From: an uncultured bacterium
GTDB taxonomy: Bacteria > Bacteroidota > Bacteroidia > CAILMK01
Reading direction: 5' to 3'
Assembly (NCBI GenBank): GCA_903829945.1
Contig: CAIKRV010000001.1
Span: forward strand, 1-64,000
DNA: 64,000 bases
Of this stretch, positions 52,655-61,528 are shown one piece after another. Each line of letters opens with the position of its first letter. Position 1 is the stretch's first letter. Below the pieces are notes generated by a model. It saw only the letters and a list, made by a program, of their open reading frames with translations, made no database searches and was not told the DNA's origin. A program made the translations under genes and the position numbers.

Positions 52655-53191
52655 ATGGAAGATAATATAAAAGTGTCTGATAAAGAATTTGTTATGCTTT
52701 TAAAAGAAGAACAAATTCAAGCAAAAATTAAGGATTTGGCGATCCAAATTCAAAGTGATTTTCATGCTCATAACCCTGTCTTTTTAGTTGTTTTAAAAGG
52801 TGCATTTTTTTTTGCTGCTTCATTAATCAAGCAAATTGACCTGCCTTGCGAGATTTCATTTATAAAAGTATCATCCTATGCGGGGGACCAGTCCAGTGGT
52901 GAAATAAAATTTAATTTTGGCCTTCCCGAAGGACTAAGTGACAGAAATATTTTGATTATTGAAGATATAGTGGATAGTGGTCTGACAATTTATAAATTAT
53001 TGGAAGCTTTGAATAAGTTGAAACCACGATCTGTAAAAATTGCTACGCTTGTTTTAAAACCTAAGGCTTTAAAATATGATGTGCCTATCAATTATTTTGG
53101 TTTTGAATTAGGCAATGAGTTCTTGCTAGGATTTGGAATGGATTATAATGAAAAGGGCAGGAATTTGCAGGATATTTATAGGGCGAAATGA
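52655..53191 (+). CDS. hpt: Hypoxanthine phosphoribosyltransferase
   Basis: 178 residues, normal size. PRPP-binding IEDIVDSGLT (residues 109 onward), VVLKGAFFFAASL and IKVSSYAGDQSSGE are diagnostic. It salvages hypoxanthine and guanine to IMP and GMP. 66 bp upstream of adk, probably one transcript. Confidence 0.93.
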   Translation: MEDNIKVSDKEFVMLLKEEQIQAKIKDLAIQIQSDFHAHNPVFLVVLKGAFFFAASLIKQIDLPCEISFIKVSSYAGDQSSGEIKFNFGLPEGLSDRNILIIEDIVDSGLTIYKLLEALNKLKPRSVKIATLVLKPKALKYDVPINYFGFELGNEFLLGFGMDYNEKGRNLQDIYRAK

Positions 53192-53257
53192 TTTCATTAA
53201 TTCTCAGGTTATTTCGTAACTTGCAGCATTAATTAGAATTGAATTTTATCTTGTATC

Positions 53258-53842
53258 ATGCTTAATATCATACTATTCGGTCCTCCGGGAGCCGGCAAGG
53301 GCACACAATCGGAGAAATTAATTGCAAAATATAAACTTCTTCATTTATCTACCGGTGATTTATTACGTTCAGAAATTGCAGCGAATACCCCATTGGGAAT
53401 TGAAGCGAAAAAATTTATGGATGAAGGTAAATTAGTTCCGGATGAGGTTGTTATAGGAATGATTGAAAATAAATTGGAAGCTCATCATGATGCTGCCGGT
53501 TTTATCTTTGACGGATTTCCACGTACCGTTGCACAAGCAAAAGCACTCGATGAATTATTGGCAAAGCATGGACACCCAATTACAGCCATGGTGGCTATGG
53601 AAGTGCCTCATGTTGAACTAGTAAAACGATTGGTTAATCGCGGACTAACCTCCGGTCGTTCTGATGATACTGAAGAAGTTATTAACAAACGTATCGATGA
53701 ATACGAAAGCAAAACCCGACCGGTAGCTAAACATTATGAAACGCAACAAAAATTTTCTCCAATCAATGGCATTGGTGAAGTTGAAGAGGTTTTTGATCGT
53801 ATTATTGAAATTATTAATAACGCACCAATTATTTCCTTGTAA
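53258..53842 (+). CDS. adk: Adenylate kinase
   Basis: 194 residues, the short form without a zinc LID. P-loop GPPGAGKGT (7-15), HLSTGDLLRSEI, FDGFPRT and the short LID with GRSDDTEE. It interconverts AMP, ADP and ATP. Its upstream TAACTTGCAGC is one base short of a full TAnnTTTG element. Confidence 0.96.
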   Translation: MLNIILFGPPGAGKGTQSEKLIAKYKLLHLSTGDLLRSEIAANTPLGIEAKKFMDEGKLVPDEVVIGMIENKLEAHHDAAGFIFDGFPRTVAQAKALDELLAKHGHPITAMVAMEVPHVELVKRLVNRGLTSGRSDDTEEVINKRIDEYESKTRPVAKHYETQQKFSPINGIGEVEEVFDRIIEIINNAPIISL

Positions 53843-53952
53843 AGTGTCCATTGCATTTTCCTGAAATTTGGGAAAATGTCTATTTAAAATCAAAGCGATG
53901 AACTTTGATTTTTTGTTTATTTAAAACCTGAATTACCTCTAAAATATTATTT

Positions 53953-54942
53953 GTGTCTGATACTAACTTTATAGATTACGTAAAAATTTGCTGTCGATCC
54001 GGAAAGGGTGGGAAAGGTTGTACCCACTTTTTCAGAGATAAAATGAATAGCAAAGGTGGTCCTGATGGTGGTGATGGCGGAAGAGGAGGAAATATTGTTT
54101 TAGTAGGAAATAAGCAATTGTGGACCTTATTGCATTTAAAATATAGAAAACACGTTATTGCAGATGCCGGGGAAAATGGAGGAAGTAGTGGAAAAACAGG
54201 TAAAAGTGGTGAAGATATTATTTTAGAAGTTCCTCTAGGAACCATCGCCAAGGATGCTGAAACGGGTGAAGTTTTATTTGAAATTACTCAGGACGGTGAA
54301 TCTAAAATTTTAACACAAGGAGGCAGAGGTGGCTTAGGAAATCAACATTTCAAATCACCTACGAAACAAATGCCACAATATGCCCAACCCGGTGAACCCG
54401 GTAGGGAGGAGTGGAAAATTTTGGAACTGAAGGTCCTTGCAGACGTTGGATTGGTTGGTTTCCCTAATGCCGGTAAATCTACCTTATTGGCAAGTATTTC
54501 TGCAGCACGACCTAAAATTGCAAATTATCCATTCACAACTTTGGTTCCTAATTTGGGGGTTGTTGAATATAGAGATTTTCGATCCTTCATTATGGCAGAT
54601 ATTCCCGGTATTATTGAAGGGGCACATGAGGGTAAAGGGCTTGGGTTACGCTTTTTGCGACATATAGAACGTAATGCTATATTATTATTTATGATTCCGG
54701 CAGATAGCAAAGATATCCCTAAAGAATACGAGATTTTGTTATCCGAATTAGAGCAATTTAATCCTGAATTACTCACTAAAGAAAGGGTATTAGCCATTTC
54801 AAAAGCTGACCTTTTAGATGATGAGTTGATGAAAGAAATTGCAAAAACCCTTCCTAAAATCCCAACTTTATTTATTTCTTCCATGACCAATTTCGGAATT
54901 ATGGAATTGAAGGATGTTTTGTGGGAGCGCCTTAATAAATAA
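53953..54942 (+). CDS. obgE: GTPase ObgE (CgtA)
   Basis: 329 residues from a GTG start. The N-terminal Obg fold has six Gly-rich turns ([35 protein letters not shown]), followed by the GTPase domain: G1 [10 protein letters not shown]3 [17 protein letters not shown]4 SKAD. It acts in 50S ribosome assembly and stress response. The C-terminal OCT domain of many Obg proteins is absent, which is normal for the lineage. Confidence 0.95.
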   Translation: MSDTNFIDYVKICCRSGKGGKGCTHFFRDKMNSKGGPDGGDGGRGGNIVLVGNKQLWTLLHLKYRKHVIADAGENGGSSGKTGKSGEDIILEVPLGTIAKDAETGEVLFEITQDGESKILTQGGRGGLGNQHFKSPTKQMPQYAQPGEPGREEWKILELKVLADVGLVGFPNAGKSTLLASISAARPKIANYPFTTLVPNLGVVEYRDFRSFIMADIPGIIEGAHEGKGLGLRFLRHIERNAILLFMIPADSKDIPKEYEILLSELEQFNPELLTKERVLAISKADLLDDELMKEIAKTLPKIPTLFISSMTNFGIMELKDVLWERLNK

Positions 54943-54996
54943 GTTATTTTTGCTGTAATTCTTCATTAAAAATTATAGATAGAAATTAATTGCAAT

Positions 54997-55004
54997 TAAC
55001 TTTG
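54997..55004 (+). promoter_or_regulatory. -7 element (TAACTTTG), four bases before the ABC-F ATG
   Basis: Exact TAnnTTTG match followed by CACT and the ATG at 55009; predicts a leaderless transcript. Confidence 0.6.
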
Positions 55005-55008
55005 CACT

Positions 55009-56943
55009 ATGCTTTCTATTGCAAAATTATCAATTCACTTTGCTGCTCGATATTTATTTAAAGAGATTTCTTTTTTAATAACTCCTTCCGATCATATTGG
55101 TTTGGTGGGAAAAAATGGCGCAGGGAAATCCACCTTATTAAAAATAATAGCCGGTTTGCAGGCTCCTGATGAAGGAGATGTAGCAAAACCCAGTGATTGC
55201 ACCATTGGTTACCTCCCGCAGGAAATGGAACATCAGGGCGGGAAAACGGTTTTTGAAGAAGCTCTGACTGCCTTTTCCGAATTATTGGATTTGCAGGCTA
55301 AAATTGATAAACTTACTGATGAAGTAAGTCATAGAACCGATACCCATACGGATGACTATATGGACCTGCTCAATCATATGCATGATGCAAGTGAAAGATT
55401 TTCGATGTTGGGTGGTTGGGACATGGAAAGTGAAACTGAAAAAGTGCTATTAGGTTTAGGATTCTTACGTAAAGATTTCACACGTCAAACAGATGAATTC
55501 AGCGGAGGATGGCGCATGCGTATTGAGTTGGCTAAGATCCTCCTGAAAAAGCCGGATATTATATTATTAGATGAACCTACCAATCACTTGGATATTGAAT
55601 CCATACAATGGTTGGAAGAGTTCCTGAAAAATTATGCAGGAGCCATTGTATTGGTTTCGCATGATAGAATATTTTTGGATACCGTAACCAATCGTACCAT
55701 TGAAATTACGATGGGTAAAATCCACGACTATAAAGCATCTTACTCCAGATATTTAGAATTGCGTGAAGAGCGTAGAACTTTACAACAAGCTTCCTATGAT
55801 AATCAACAAAAGCAAATAGAGCATTTAGAGAAATTTGTAGAGCGTTTTAAAGCAAAAGCAAGTAAAGCTACCCAAGCGCAATCCAGAGTAAAACAATTAG
55901 AAAAAATTGAACGCATAGAAATTGATGAAGAGGATACAGCTGCTATCAGGTTTAGATTTCCGGAACCTCCCCGCTCAGGAGCAGTAGTAGCAGAAGTTAG
56001 AAATCTGGAAAAAAGCTATGGCGAAAAACTGGTATTGGAACATTTAAATTTTGATATTAATCGCGGCGAGAAAATTGCATTTGTCGGAAAAAATGGTGAA
56101 GGGAAATCTACTTTAAGCAGAATTATTGCCGGCATTGAAAATTATCGCGGTGATTTGACTTTGGGATACAATGTGCACATTGGATATTACGCACAAAATC
56201 AGGCAGATTCATTAAGTAGTGATAAAACAGTGTTTGAAACTATTGATGATGAAGCAACCGGTGATATGCGATTAAAAGTTCGTTCATTGTTGGGTGCATT
56301 TTTATTTAGTGGTGATGCGGTAGATAAAAAAGTAAAAGTTCTATCAGGTGGGGAGAAATCACGTCTAGCCCTAGCAAAATTATTATTAGAACCCATTAAT
56401 TTACTAGTGATGGATGAACCTACCAATCACTTGGATATTCGCTCTAAGGAGATCTTAAAAGATGCCTTAATGAACTATACGGGTACCTTAGTTATTGTTT
56501 CCCACGACCGTGATTTTTTACAAGGTTTGACACAAAAGGTATATGAATTTAAAAATAGAGGGGTTAAAGAATATATAGGTGATGTGTATGAATATTTGCG
56601 AAGCAGAAAAATTGAGAGTTTAAGTGAATTAGAGAAAAATAAGCCTTTACCAAAAGTAGAAGTTATAAAGGAGGAACCTAAATTAAGTTTTGAACAAAAA
56701 AAGCAATTAGATAGGGAAATCATTAAAATTGAAAAGCAAATTTCTCAGTCGGAGCAAAAAATTGAATTGCTGGAAACTGAAAAAATAAGATTAGAAACAC
56801 TCATTGGTGAGAGCAATGATTATAATAAACAAAAGCAATATTTAGATGATTTTGAAAAAAACAAATCTGAATACGAAAAGGAAATGAAATCTTGGGAATC
56901 TCTTGCAGAACAATTAGAAAAATTAAAAAACCAAATTGGATAA
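55009..56943 (+). CDS. ABC-F family ATPase (Uup/ABCF3-like)
   Basis: 644 residues with two ABC domains and no membrane segment, as in translational ABC-F proteins. Walker A sites are GKNGAGKST and GKNGEGKST; signatures are FSGGWRMR and LSGGEKSR; Walker B is LLDEPTNHLD twice. A P-site linker (about 245-310) and a C-terminal coiled coil (about 555-644) fit the Uup/ABCF3 branch. It probably acts on stalled ribosomes or in 50S biogenesis. Predicted leaderless. Confidence 0.9.
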   Translation: MLSIAKLSIHFAARYLFKEISFLITPSDHIGLVGKNGAGKSTLLKIIAGLQAPDEGDVAKPSDCTIGYLPQEMEHQGGKTVFEEALTAFSELLDLQAKIDKLTDEVSHRTDTHTDDYMDLLNHMHDASERFSMLGGWDMESETEKVLLGLGFLRKDFTRQTDEFSGGWRMRIELAKILLKKPDIILLDEPTNHLDIESIQWLEEFLKNYAGAIVLVSHDRIFLDTVTNRTIEITMGKIHDYKASYSRYLELREERRTLQQASYDNQQKQIEHLEKFVERFKAKASKATQAQSRVKQLEKIERIEIDEEDTAAIRFRFPEPPRSGAVVAEVRNLEKSYGEKLVLEHLNFDINRGEKIAFVGKNGEGKSTLSRIIAGIENYRGDLTLGYNVHIGYYAQNQADSLSSDKTVFETIDDEATGDMRLKVRSLLGAFLFSGDAVDKKVKVLSGGEKSRLALAKLLLEPINLLVMDEPTNHLDIRSKEILKDALMNYTGTLVIVSHDRDFLQGLTQKVYEFKNRGVKEYIGDVYEYLRSRKIESLSELEKNKPLPKVEVIKEEPKLSFEQKKQLDREIIKIEKQISQSEQKIELLETEKIRLETLIGESNDYNKQKQYLDDFEKNKSEYEKEMKSWESLAEQLEKLKNQIG

Positions 56944-56964
56944 AATTTAGCATTAAAAATTTGC

Positions 56965-57011
56965 GACATAAAAAAAGTCCGTGTTTAATTTAACACGGAC
57001 TTTTTTATGTC
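56965..57011. terminator. Bidirectional intrinsic terminator
   Basis: Stem of about 20 base pairs with one bulged A: GACAT + A-run + GTCCGTGTT against AACACGGAC + T-run + ATGTC. It separates the ABC-F gene from the convergent cytochrome gene. Confidence 0.93.
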
Positions 57012-57020
57012 TATTTATGT

Positions 57021-57506
57021 TTATTTCTTAGGTCCTAAAATATGTGGTTGGAATGTTTGTAAAGAATCAACATTGTTTACCGGTGTTTCTCTCCCCATAT
57101 GGCAAGTTACACATGTTATTTGCCCATAATCTTTATCTACCATCCCTTCAATATATTTTTTATTAATGGCCTCAGTCATTTTCATCATTTCTCTGGCTAC
57201 TTTCTTTTCAGGCTTATCATCCGAAGCAAAATCCATTTGTGGCTTTCCTCCGGGAGTAAGAGGCGGATTAGCGACGTGACAGAATCCACAGCGAACGCCT
57301 AAAGATTTTGAATACATCTTCATGATTTTATGAAGTTCTTCCCCTCCTATATTTTTATCTAAAATTTTTAAGTTGCTAGGTTTTTCATCTTTGTCATGAT
57401 CCTTTTTTTCTTTTGCTTGCTGAGCAAAACCCTGAGCTATAATAGAGCTTACAATAAGGGTTAAAACAAGCCATAAAGTTTTACTTGATTTAATTTTTAA
57501 ATTCAT
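57021..57506 (-). CDS. Exported di-heme c-type cytochrome (reaction-centre cytochrome-subunit-like)
   Basis: 161 residues. Signal peptide (about 1-29), then two heme sites, CGFCH (73-77) and CVTCH (132-136), and the NLKILDKNIGGEELHKIMKMYSKSLGVRC stretch, which marks the Bacteroidota c-cytochromes related to photosynthetic reaction-centre cytochrome subunits. Sixth heme ligands (Met in the KMTEAINK or GMVDKD region) are plausible. It would act in periplasmic electron transfer. A -7 element (TAGTTTTG) lies at 57534-57541. Confidence 0.85.
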   Translation of the reverse strand: MNLKIKSSKTLWLVLTLIVSSIIAQGFAQQAKEKKDHDKDEKPSNLKILDKNIGGEELHKIMKMYSKSLGVRCGFCHVANPPLTPGGKPQMDFASDDKPEKKVAREMMKMTEAINKKYIEGMVDKDYGQITCVTCHMGRETPVNNVDSLQTFQPHILGPKK

Positions 57507-57533
57507 CTTGCCGGTATTTGTTGTTGTTTAAGA

Positions 57534-57541
57534 CAAAACTA
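57534..57541 (-). promoter_or_regulatory. -7 element (TAGTTTTG) for the c-type cytochrome
   Basis: Exact TAnnTTTG match on the minus strand, 27 bases before the ATG at 57506. Confidence 0.5.
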
Positions 57542-57584
57542 GGATAAATTTCTGAAAGTAGGATTAAGTAAAGATTAAAAAGAA

Positions 57585-57649
57585 GGGGCTTAGTTCAACA
57601 ATTTAACCTTAATCAAGCCGTTGGATTGATTTATCAAATACTAAGCCCC
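57585..57649. repeat. 10-bp inverted repeat with 45-base spacing
   Basis: GGGGCTTAGT (57585-57594) and ACTAAGCCCC (57640-57649) are exact inverse complements. On the minus strand the second arm is followed by a T-rich stretch, so it could fold as a long-loop terminator or a small RNA. It lies between the cytochrome promoter and the terminator of the next gene. Confidence 0.5.
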
Positions 57650-57671
57650 AATATAAACTAAAACTAAAAAC

Positions 57672-57716
57672 TCAAAAAAATAAAAGCGGTAGGTAACCGA
57701 AATACCCGCCGCTTTC
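57672..57716 (-). terminator. Intrinsic terminator of the outer-membrane protein gene
   Basis: On the minus strand AAAGCGGCGGGT ... ACCTACCGCTTT forms an interrupted stem, followed by TATTTTTTT. Confidence 0.8.
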
Positions 57717-57755
57717 CCACTAATTAATTAAAAACTACCATTAACTACTCTTTAA

Positions 57756-58427
57756 TTATTGCATTGTTTTGTGTAATGGAATACCGAATAAACCAATTTT
57801 TACACCTATGTCAGCAGAAAATCCTTGCATGGTATTCATTGGTAAGGTGGTCAATTTATCTGCTAATACGAAACGATAATTAACTCCTGCATACAACTTA
57901 ACCGCTTTAAATAAATTTGCTTCTAATTGTACTCCCGGTTGAATAAGGAAAAAATTATTCTGCGGAACTCTGGGTTTTAAGGTTGGTAACCTACGACCAA
58001 CGGAATCTCTGACTGGAATTCTGGAAACATAACTAGCGGAATCCAAACTTGCATTTCCACCACCGATGGTTAATGGGAATGAAATATGAATTGCATTGTC
58101 AGGATTTAAAGTGTATTCTAATTTTAAGCCTGCATAAGATGCATGCAATACCAAAGGACTAACGCCGCTTGGTGCATAGCCACGGTCAAGGCTTTTGTAC
58201 ATGCTAAAACCAATACCGAATGATTTATTAAATAAAATCATTCCGGACAATCCACCAAAATCGGTGAAATTGTTTTTTAATTGCCCATATTGAAATTCGG
58301 GCGCTATGTAAAAACCAATGGTATTTAATTTAGGAAGCTTAAATAGTGTTTTTGTAGAATCCTGTGAATACCCTTGGTGGTAAGTAAATCCTGTTAAAAG
58401 GATAACGCATAAAAAAACTTTTCTCAT
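57756..58427 (-). CDS. Small outer-membrane beta-barrel protein of unknown function
   Basis: 223 residues. Signal peptide (MRKVFLCVILLTGFTYHQGYSQ), then alternating aromatic/Gly strands (TIGFYIAPEFQYGQL, GMILFNKSFGIGFSMYK, AYAGLKLEYTL-like, VKLYAGVNYRFVLADK, GFSADIGVKIGLFG) that suggest a barrel of about eight to ten strands. It lies 33 bp after the Rieske gene and is probably co-transcribed with it. I do not recognise the family beyond 'outer membrane beta-barrel'. Confidence 0.7.
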   Translation of the reverse strand: MRKVFLCVILLTGFTYHQGYSQDSTKTLFKLPKLNTIGFYIAPEFQYGQLKNNFTDFGGLSGMILFNKSFGIGFSMYKSLDRGYAPSGVSPLVLHASYAGLKLEYTLNPDNAIHISFPLTIGGGNASLDSASYVSRIPVRDSVGRRLPTLKPRVPQNNFFLIQPGVQLEANLFKAVKLYAGVNYRFVLADKLTTLPMNTMQGFSADIGVKIGLFGIPLHKTMQ

Positions 58428-58460
58428 ATATATAAATTGAATTAATATTTTGGCAAAATA

Positions 58461-58883
58461 TTATCCGGCTATGGTTAATATATTCCCATTAATAGTAACG
58501 GTATATTTTTTTATTGGTGCAGGTGGTGGTCCGGAAACTACATTTCCATTGGTATCAAAAGTTCCTCCATGGCAAGGACAAATAAAGTTTTTTGAACTGC
58601 CATCCCAACCAATGGTACAACCTTGATGGGTACAAGCAGCAGCCACGGCTACATAAGTAGTGGCAGCAGTTTTTACAACTATAATTCCACTATTATCATA
58701 CACGTATCCATTAATGTTTTTAAGGGCAGCGTTAGCAGGTTGGGTTAAATCCAAGGTGATATTTACACTAGGTCCTTGGGGTGTATTTGAAGTACCTAAT
58801 TTCGAGCAACCCTGTAAAAATGCTGCCGCGGCGGTTACCCCAAAAACTCCACAGCCAATTTTTATAAAATCTCTTCTTTCCAT
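58461..58883 (-). CDS. Exported Rieske 2Fe-2S protein
   Basis: 140 residues. Cluster motifs CTHQGC (C84, H86, C89) and CPCHGG (C102, C104, H105) are intact. The N-terminus has both a twin-arginine-like ERRDFIK and a lipobox (LQGC), so it probably folds with its cluster in the cytoplasm, is exported by Tat and anchored as a lipoprotein. No cytochrome b neighbour, so it is not a classical bc1 Rieske. It is followed by a barrel gene; the c-type cytochrome lies further downstream. Confidence 0.88.
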   Translation of the reverse strand: MERRDFIKIGCGVFGVTAAAAFLQGCSKLGTSNTPQGPSVNITLDLTQPANAALKNINGYVYDNSGIIVVKTAATTYVAVAAACTHQGCTIGWDGSSKNFICPCHGGTFDTNGNVVSGPPPAPIKKYTVTINGNILTIAG

Positions 58884-58969
58884 AAGTTAATGCAGTTTTG
58901 TTAGTTTAAATTAGTTTGAGTTTAAAATTCTTTGTCGTTTTATTTCTATTACGCCGCTCTTTTTAAAAA

Positions 58970-59013
58970 GGTGGGGTAAGAACCCTGAAATTATTTTAGC
59001 CTCATACCCCACC
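58970..59013. repeat. 9-bp inverted repeat upstream of the second ECF sigma operon
   Basis: GGTGGGGTA (58970-58978) and TACCCCACC (59005-59013), exact inverse complements around 26 bases; 46 bases before the sigma-factor start. Possible operator or leader hairpin. Confidence 0.5.
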
Positions 59014-59058
59014 AATATTTAAAAAGTGTCGTATCTTAGTTTATTAATTTAGAAAGTT

Positions 59059-59661
59059 TTGTTCAAGAAAAACAAATACAAGGAAGATGATTTAGAGTTA
59101 ATTCTTGAAGGTTGCCTATCAAAGGACCCTTTGGCGGAACGTGCTCTTATTAAATTATTTTATAGTTATGCTAAAAGTATTTGTGCCCGATATAGTGGTA
59201 GTCTTGAAGAAACTGAAGAAGTATTGAACGATGGTTTTTTAAAGGTATTCAATAACTTAGCTAAGTATGACCATACCCAGCCCTTCAAAGCCTGGTTACG
59301 TACTATTATGGTTAATACAGCAATTGATAATTATAGAAAAAATCAAAAATTTGGCCATACGGTAGAAATTGATGAAATTGAAGTAACTGATTTGAGCGAA
59401 GATGTTATCAGTAAAATCTCCGCTGATGAAATACTTGCTTTAGTTCAGCAATTACCGCCGGCTTACCGAATGGTCTTTACTTTATATGTAATTGATGGCC
59501 ACAACCATCGTGAAATAGCCGAATTACTTGGAATTAAAGAAGGTACTTCTAAATCAAATTTGCAAGATGCCAGAAAGAAATTGCAAATTATGATAAAAAG
59601 AGCCTTCCCTCATTTACATCTTGCCTATGCAGTAAAAATTAACAAAATCAATGAAAACTGA
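59059..59661 (+). CDS. ECF RNA polymerase sigma factor (second pair)
   Basis: 200 residues from a TTG; no ATG is available near the start. Region 2 (SICARYSGSLEETEEVLNDGFLKVFNNL) and region 4 (LPPAYRMVFTLYVIDGHNHREIAELLGIKEGTSKSNLQDARKKL) are complete. It overlaps the next gene by 11 bp. It differs clearly from the first ECF, so this is not a recent duplication. Confidence 0.93.
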   Translation: MFKKNKYKEDDLELILEGCLSKDPLAERALIKLFYSYAKSICARYSGSLEETEEVLNDGFLKVFNNLAKYDHTQPFKAWLRTIMVNTAIDNYRKNQKFGHTVEIDEIEVTDLSEDVISKISADEILALVQQLPPAYRMVFTLYVIDGHNHREIAELLGIKEGTSKSNLQDARKKLQIMIKRAFPHLHLAYAVKINKINEN

Positions 59662-61102
59662 AGATTTTGATGACGCCATTAGGCGCAAAGTAGAAAGTGT
59701 TTATTTTAACCCTAAGCAGGGGGATATAGATCTTATATATCAACATGTTAACGGAAATGTTACGTCGTCTTTTTTTAAGAATTTCGGTGTACTAACATTT
59801 TCAGGTATTACATTATTAATTATAGGTGGATTAATAACTTGGAATATTATTCAGTATCGCCAAAATTCCAGCTTGGTTTCTCGAATTGACCAACTCAATA
59901 AAACTGTAATTGAAAATTCTGTTATTACCAATAAGGCCATAAAAGCTCAAGCTGAATTGGCTAATGTAATGCAAAAGAAATATAATGATGCCATAGGAGC
60001 TGCTACTACCTATGAGCATAATTCTAATTATCAAGAATTGTCCGCAACTCCAAATCCTTCTCCCTATTATGCTAATACTTCTAATGCAAACTTAAATTCA
60101 ATATCCAATAATCATAAAAGCAATACTCCATTAGCAGTGATTGATCATCATGGGAACCCTGCAACCTCAGAAAATAATCAACATACAATTGTTGCTGATG
60201 CTGCAAAGGAAACCGTAAGCAATAATACGTCCTCTAAGAATGCAAATAATATTTCAAATGTAGGTAGTTCAAATTTGAATGACGGAAATTATCAAGATAA
60301 AAATCTTAATACAACAACAAAAGAAAATACAGTTTTGAAGGACAATGCAAGCGCAGCTAATAACAAAGCCATAGCTAACCAAACTTCTAATGTAGATTCC
60401 ATTCATGAAAAAGAAAATAATAATGTAGCGAATAATTTAAAATCGAATGAAAATAAGCTATACAATAGACCAACTTCTAAGAAAAGTTTATTCTCAGGAT
60501 ATTCTTTAAAAAATCTGCATTATATGGCAGGCCTTGGTGCTGAAATGGCAACCAAACAAAATGGTTTTGGTATAAATGCTCAAGTATCATTTAGCGATAG
60601 GTGGAGTATTGGGCTAGGATTGAAAGCATTGATGGTTAATAATGAACTTTATCCTGATGGGGATGATTTTCAAAGTAAAAAAGGGGTCAATTTCCATAAA
60701 GTATATATGCCTAATGATCCTGACTCAGGAAAGATAAATAATATACACACGAATAATCAATTAATTCAAATTCCTTTGGCAATTAATTATACCATTCCGC
60801 TTCGCAAAAACTATGGTTTGTTATTTTCTGCGGGTACTGATATTGATATTTATGCTAATCAAAGAATAGAATATGCAACCATAAATAGCAGTGGATTTAT
60901 TGATTTTTACCATAAAAATATTTCAGTGCCGGCACTTACCTTAAATAATGCAGTATTTTCTGCAGGTGTTCAGAAGCGTTGGGGTCATTTGGTGGCTCAA
61001 TTAAGCCCGTATATCTGTCCGCAAATTACCTCAGTAGTATATAAGAAAGAGGATTTATATGCAGGTATGCGCTTTAGGTTATTTTACGCCTTTGGAATTT
61101 AA
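59651..61102 (+). CDS. Trans-envelope anti-sigma/outer-membrane barrel protein
   Basis: 483 residues. A 43-residue cytoplasmic N-terminus (MKTEDFDDAIRRKVES...), one membrane helix (about 44-66; FGVLTFSGITLLIIGGLITW), a coiled coil (about 70-115), a very Asn/Ser-rich linker (about 120-280) and a C-terminal barrel (about 286-483; AGLGAEMATKQNGFGINAQVSF, PLAINYTIPL, GMRFRLFYAFGI) of the PorT/OMP_b-brl type. Same plan as the protein at 20641 but with a different barrel. Its overlap with the sigma gene suggests it is the cognate anti-sigma; I infer a protein that links an outer-membrane signal directly to the sigma factor. Confidence 0.75.
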   Translation: MKTEDFDDAIRRKVESVYFNPKQGDIDLIYQHVNGNVTSSFFKNFGVLTFSGITLLIIGGLITWNIIQYRQNSSLVSRIDQLNKTVIENSVITNKAIKAQAELANVMQKKYNDAIGAATTYEHNSNYQELSATPNPSPYYANTSNANLNSISNNHKSNTPLAVIDHHGNPATSENNQHTIVADAAKETVSNNTSSKNANNISNVGSSNLNDGNYQDKNLNTTTKENTVLKDNASAANNKAIANQTSNVDSIHEKENNNVANNLKSNENKLYNRPTSKKSLFSGYSLKNLHYMAGLGAEMATKQNGFGINAQVSFSDRWSIGLGLKALMVNNELYPDGDDFQSKKGVNFHKVYMPNDPDSGKINNIHTNNQLIQIPLAINYTIPLRKNYGLLFSAGTDIDIYANQRIEYATINSSGFIDFYHKNISVPALTLNNAVFSAGVQKRWGHLVAQLSPYICPQITSVVYKKEDLYAGMRFRLFYAFGI

Positions 61103-61103
61103 A

Positions 61104-61427
61104 TTATAGATTTTGCATAGGATCCCAGAAAACCTTATCAAAATCTTGCTCCTGATTATCATTTATTTTAATACCCTCGTTTTCGAGTAAACTTTGCATG
61201 AGGTTTTCCCCTGGGAAATGATGCTTGCCACTTAATAAGCCATTTCGATTGACCACACGATGGGCGGGAACCGGTGGCTCTGCCATACCTGAGTGGTTGA
61301 GTACCCAGCCCACCATTCTTGAAGAGCGCCCGCTTCCTATACATCGAGCTATTGCTCCATAAGAGCTTACCTTACCTTTGGGTATCTTACGTACTACTTC
61401 ATATACTTTTTCAGCAAAGGAAACCAT
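61104..61427 (-). CDS. Alkyltransferase-like (ATL) DNA-binding protein
   Basis: 107 residues, the C-terminal MGMT fold alone (EKVYEVVRKIPKGKVSSYGAIARCIG, SSRMVGWVLNH). The active site, normally PCHRV, reads PAHRVV with Ala55 in place of the acceptor cysteine, so it cannot transfer an alkyl group. Such ATLs bind O6-alkylguanine and hand it to nucleotide-excision repair; in most ATLs the replacement is Trp, so Ala is less common. Predicted leaderless: TACCTTTG lies four bases before the ATG. Confidence 0.88.
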   Translation of the reverse strand: MVSFAEKVYEVVRKIPKGKVSSYGAIARCIGSGRSSRMVGWVLNHSGMAEPPVPAHRVVNRNGLLSGKHHFPGENLMQSLLENEGIKINDNQEQDFDKVFWDPMQNL

Positions 61428-61431
61428 GCTT

Positions 61432-61439
61432 CAAAGGTA
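61432..61439 (-). promoter_or_regulatory. -7 element (TACCTTTG), four bases before the ATL ATG
   Basis: Exact TAnnTTTG match on the minus strand followed by AAGC and the ATG at 61427. Confidence 0.6.
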
Positions 61440-61528
61440 TTTATATTTATTATTCAATAAGGAACTAAGCAAAGTCATTTCCTTATATATTTCGTAGTTT
61501 TTGTTAATTTAGCACCCGAATTAGGCAA

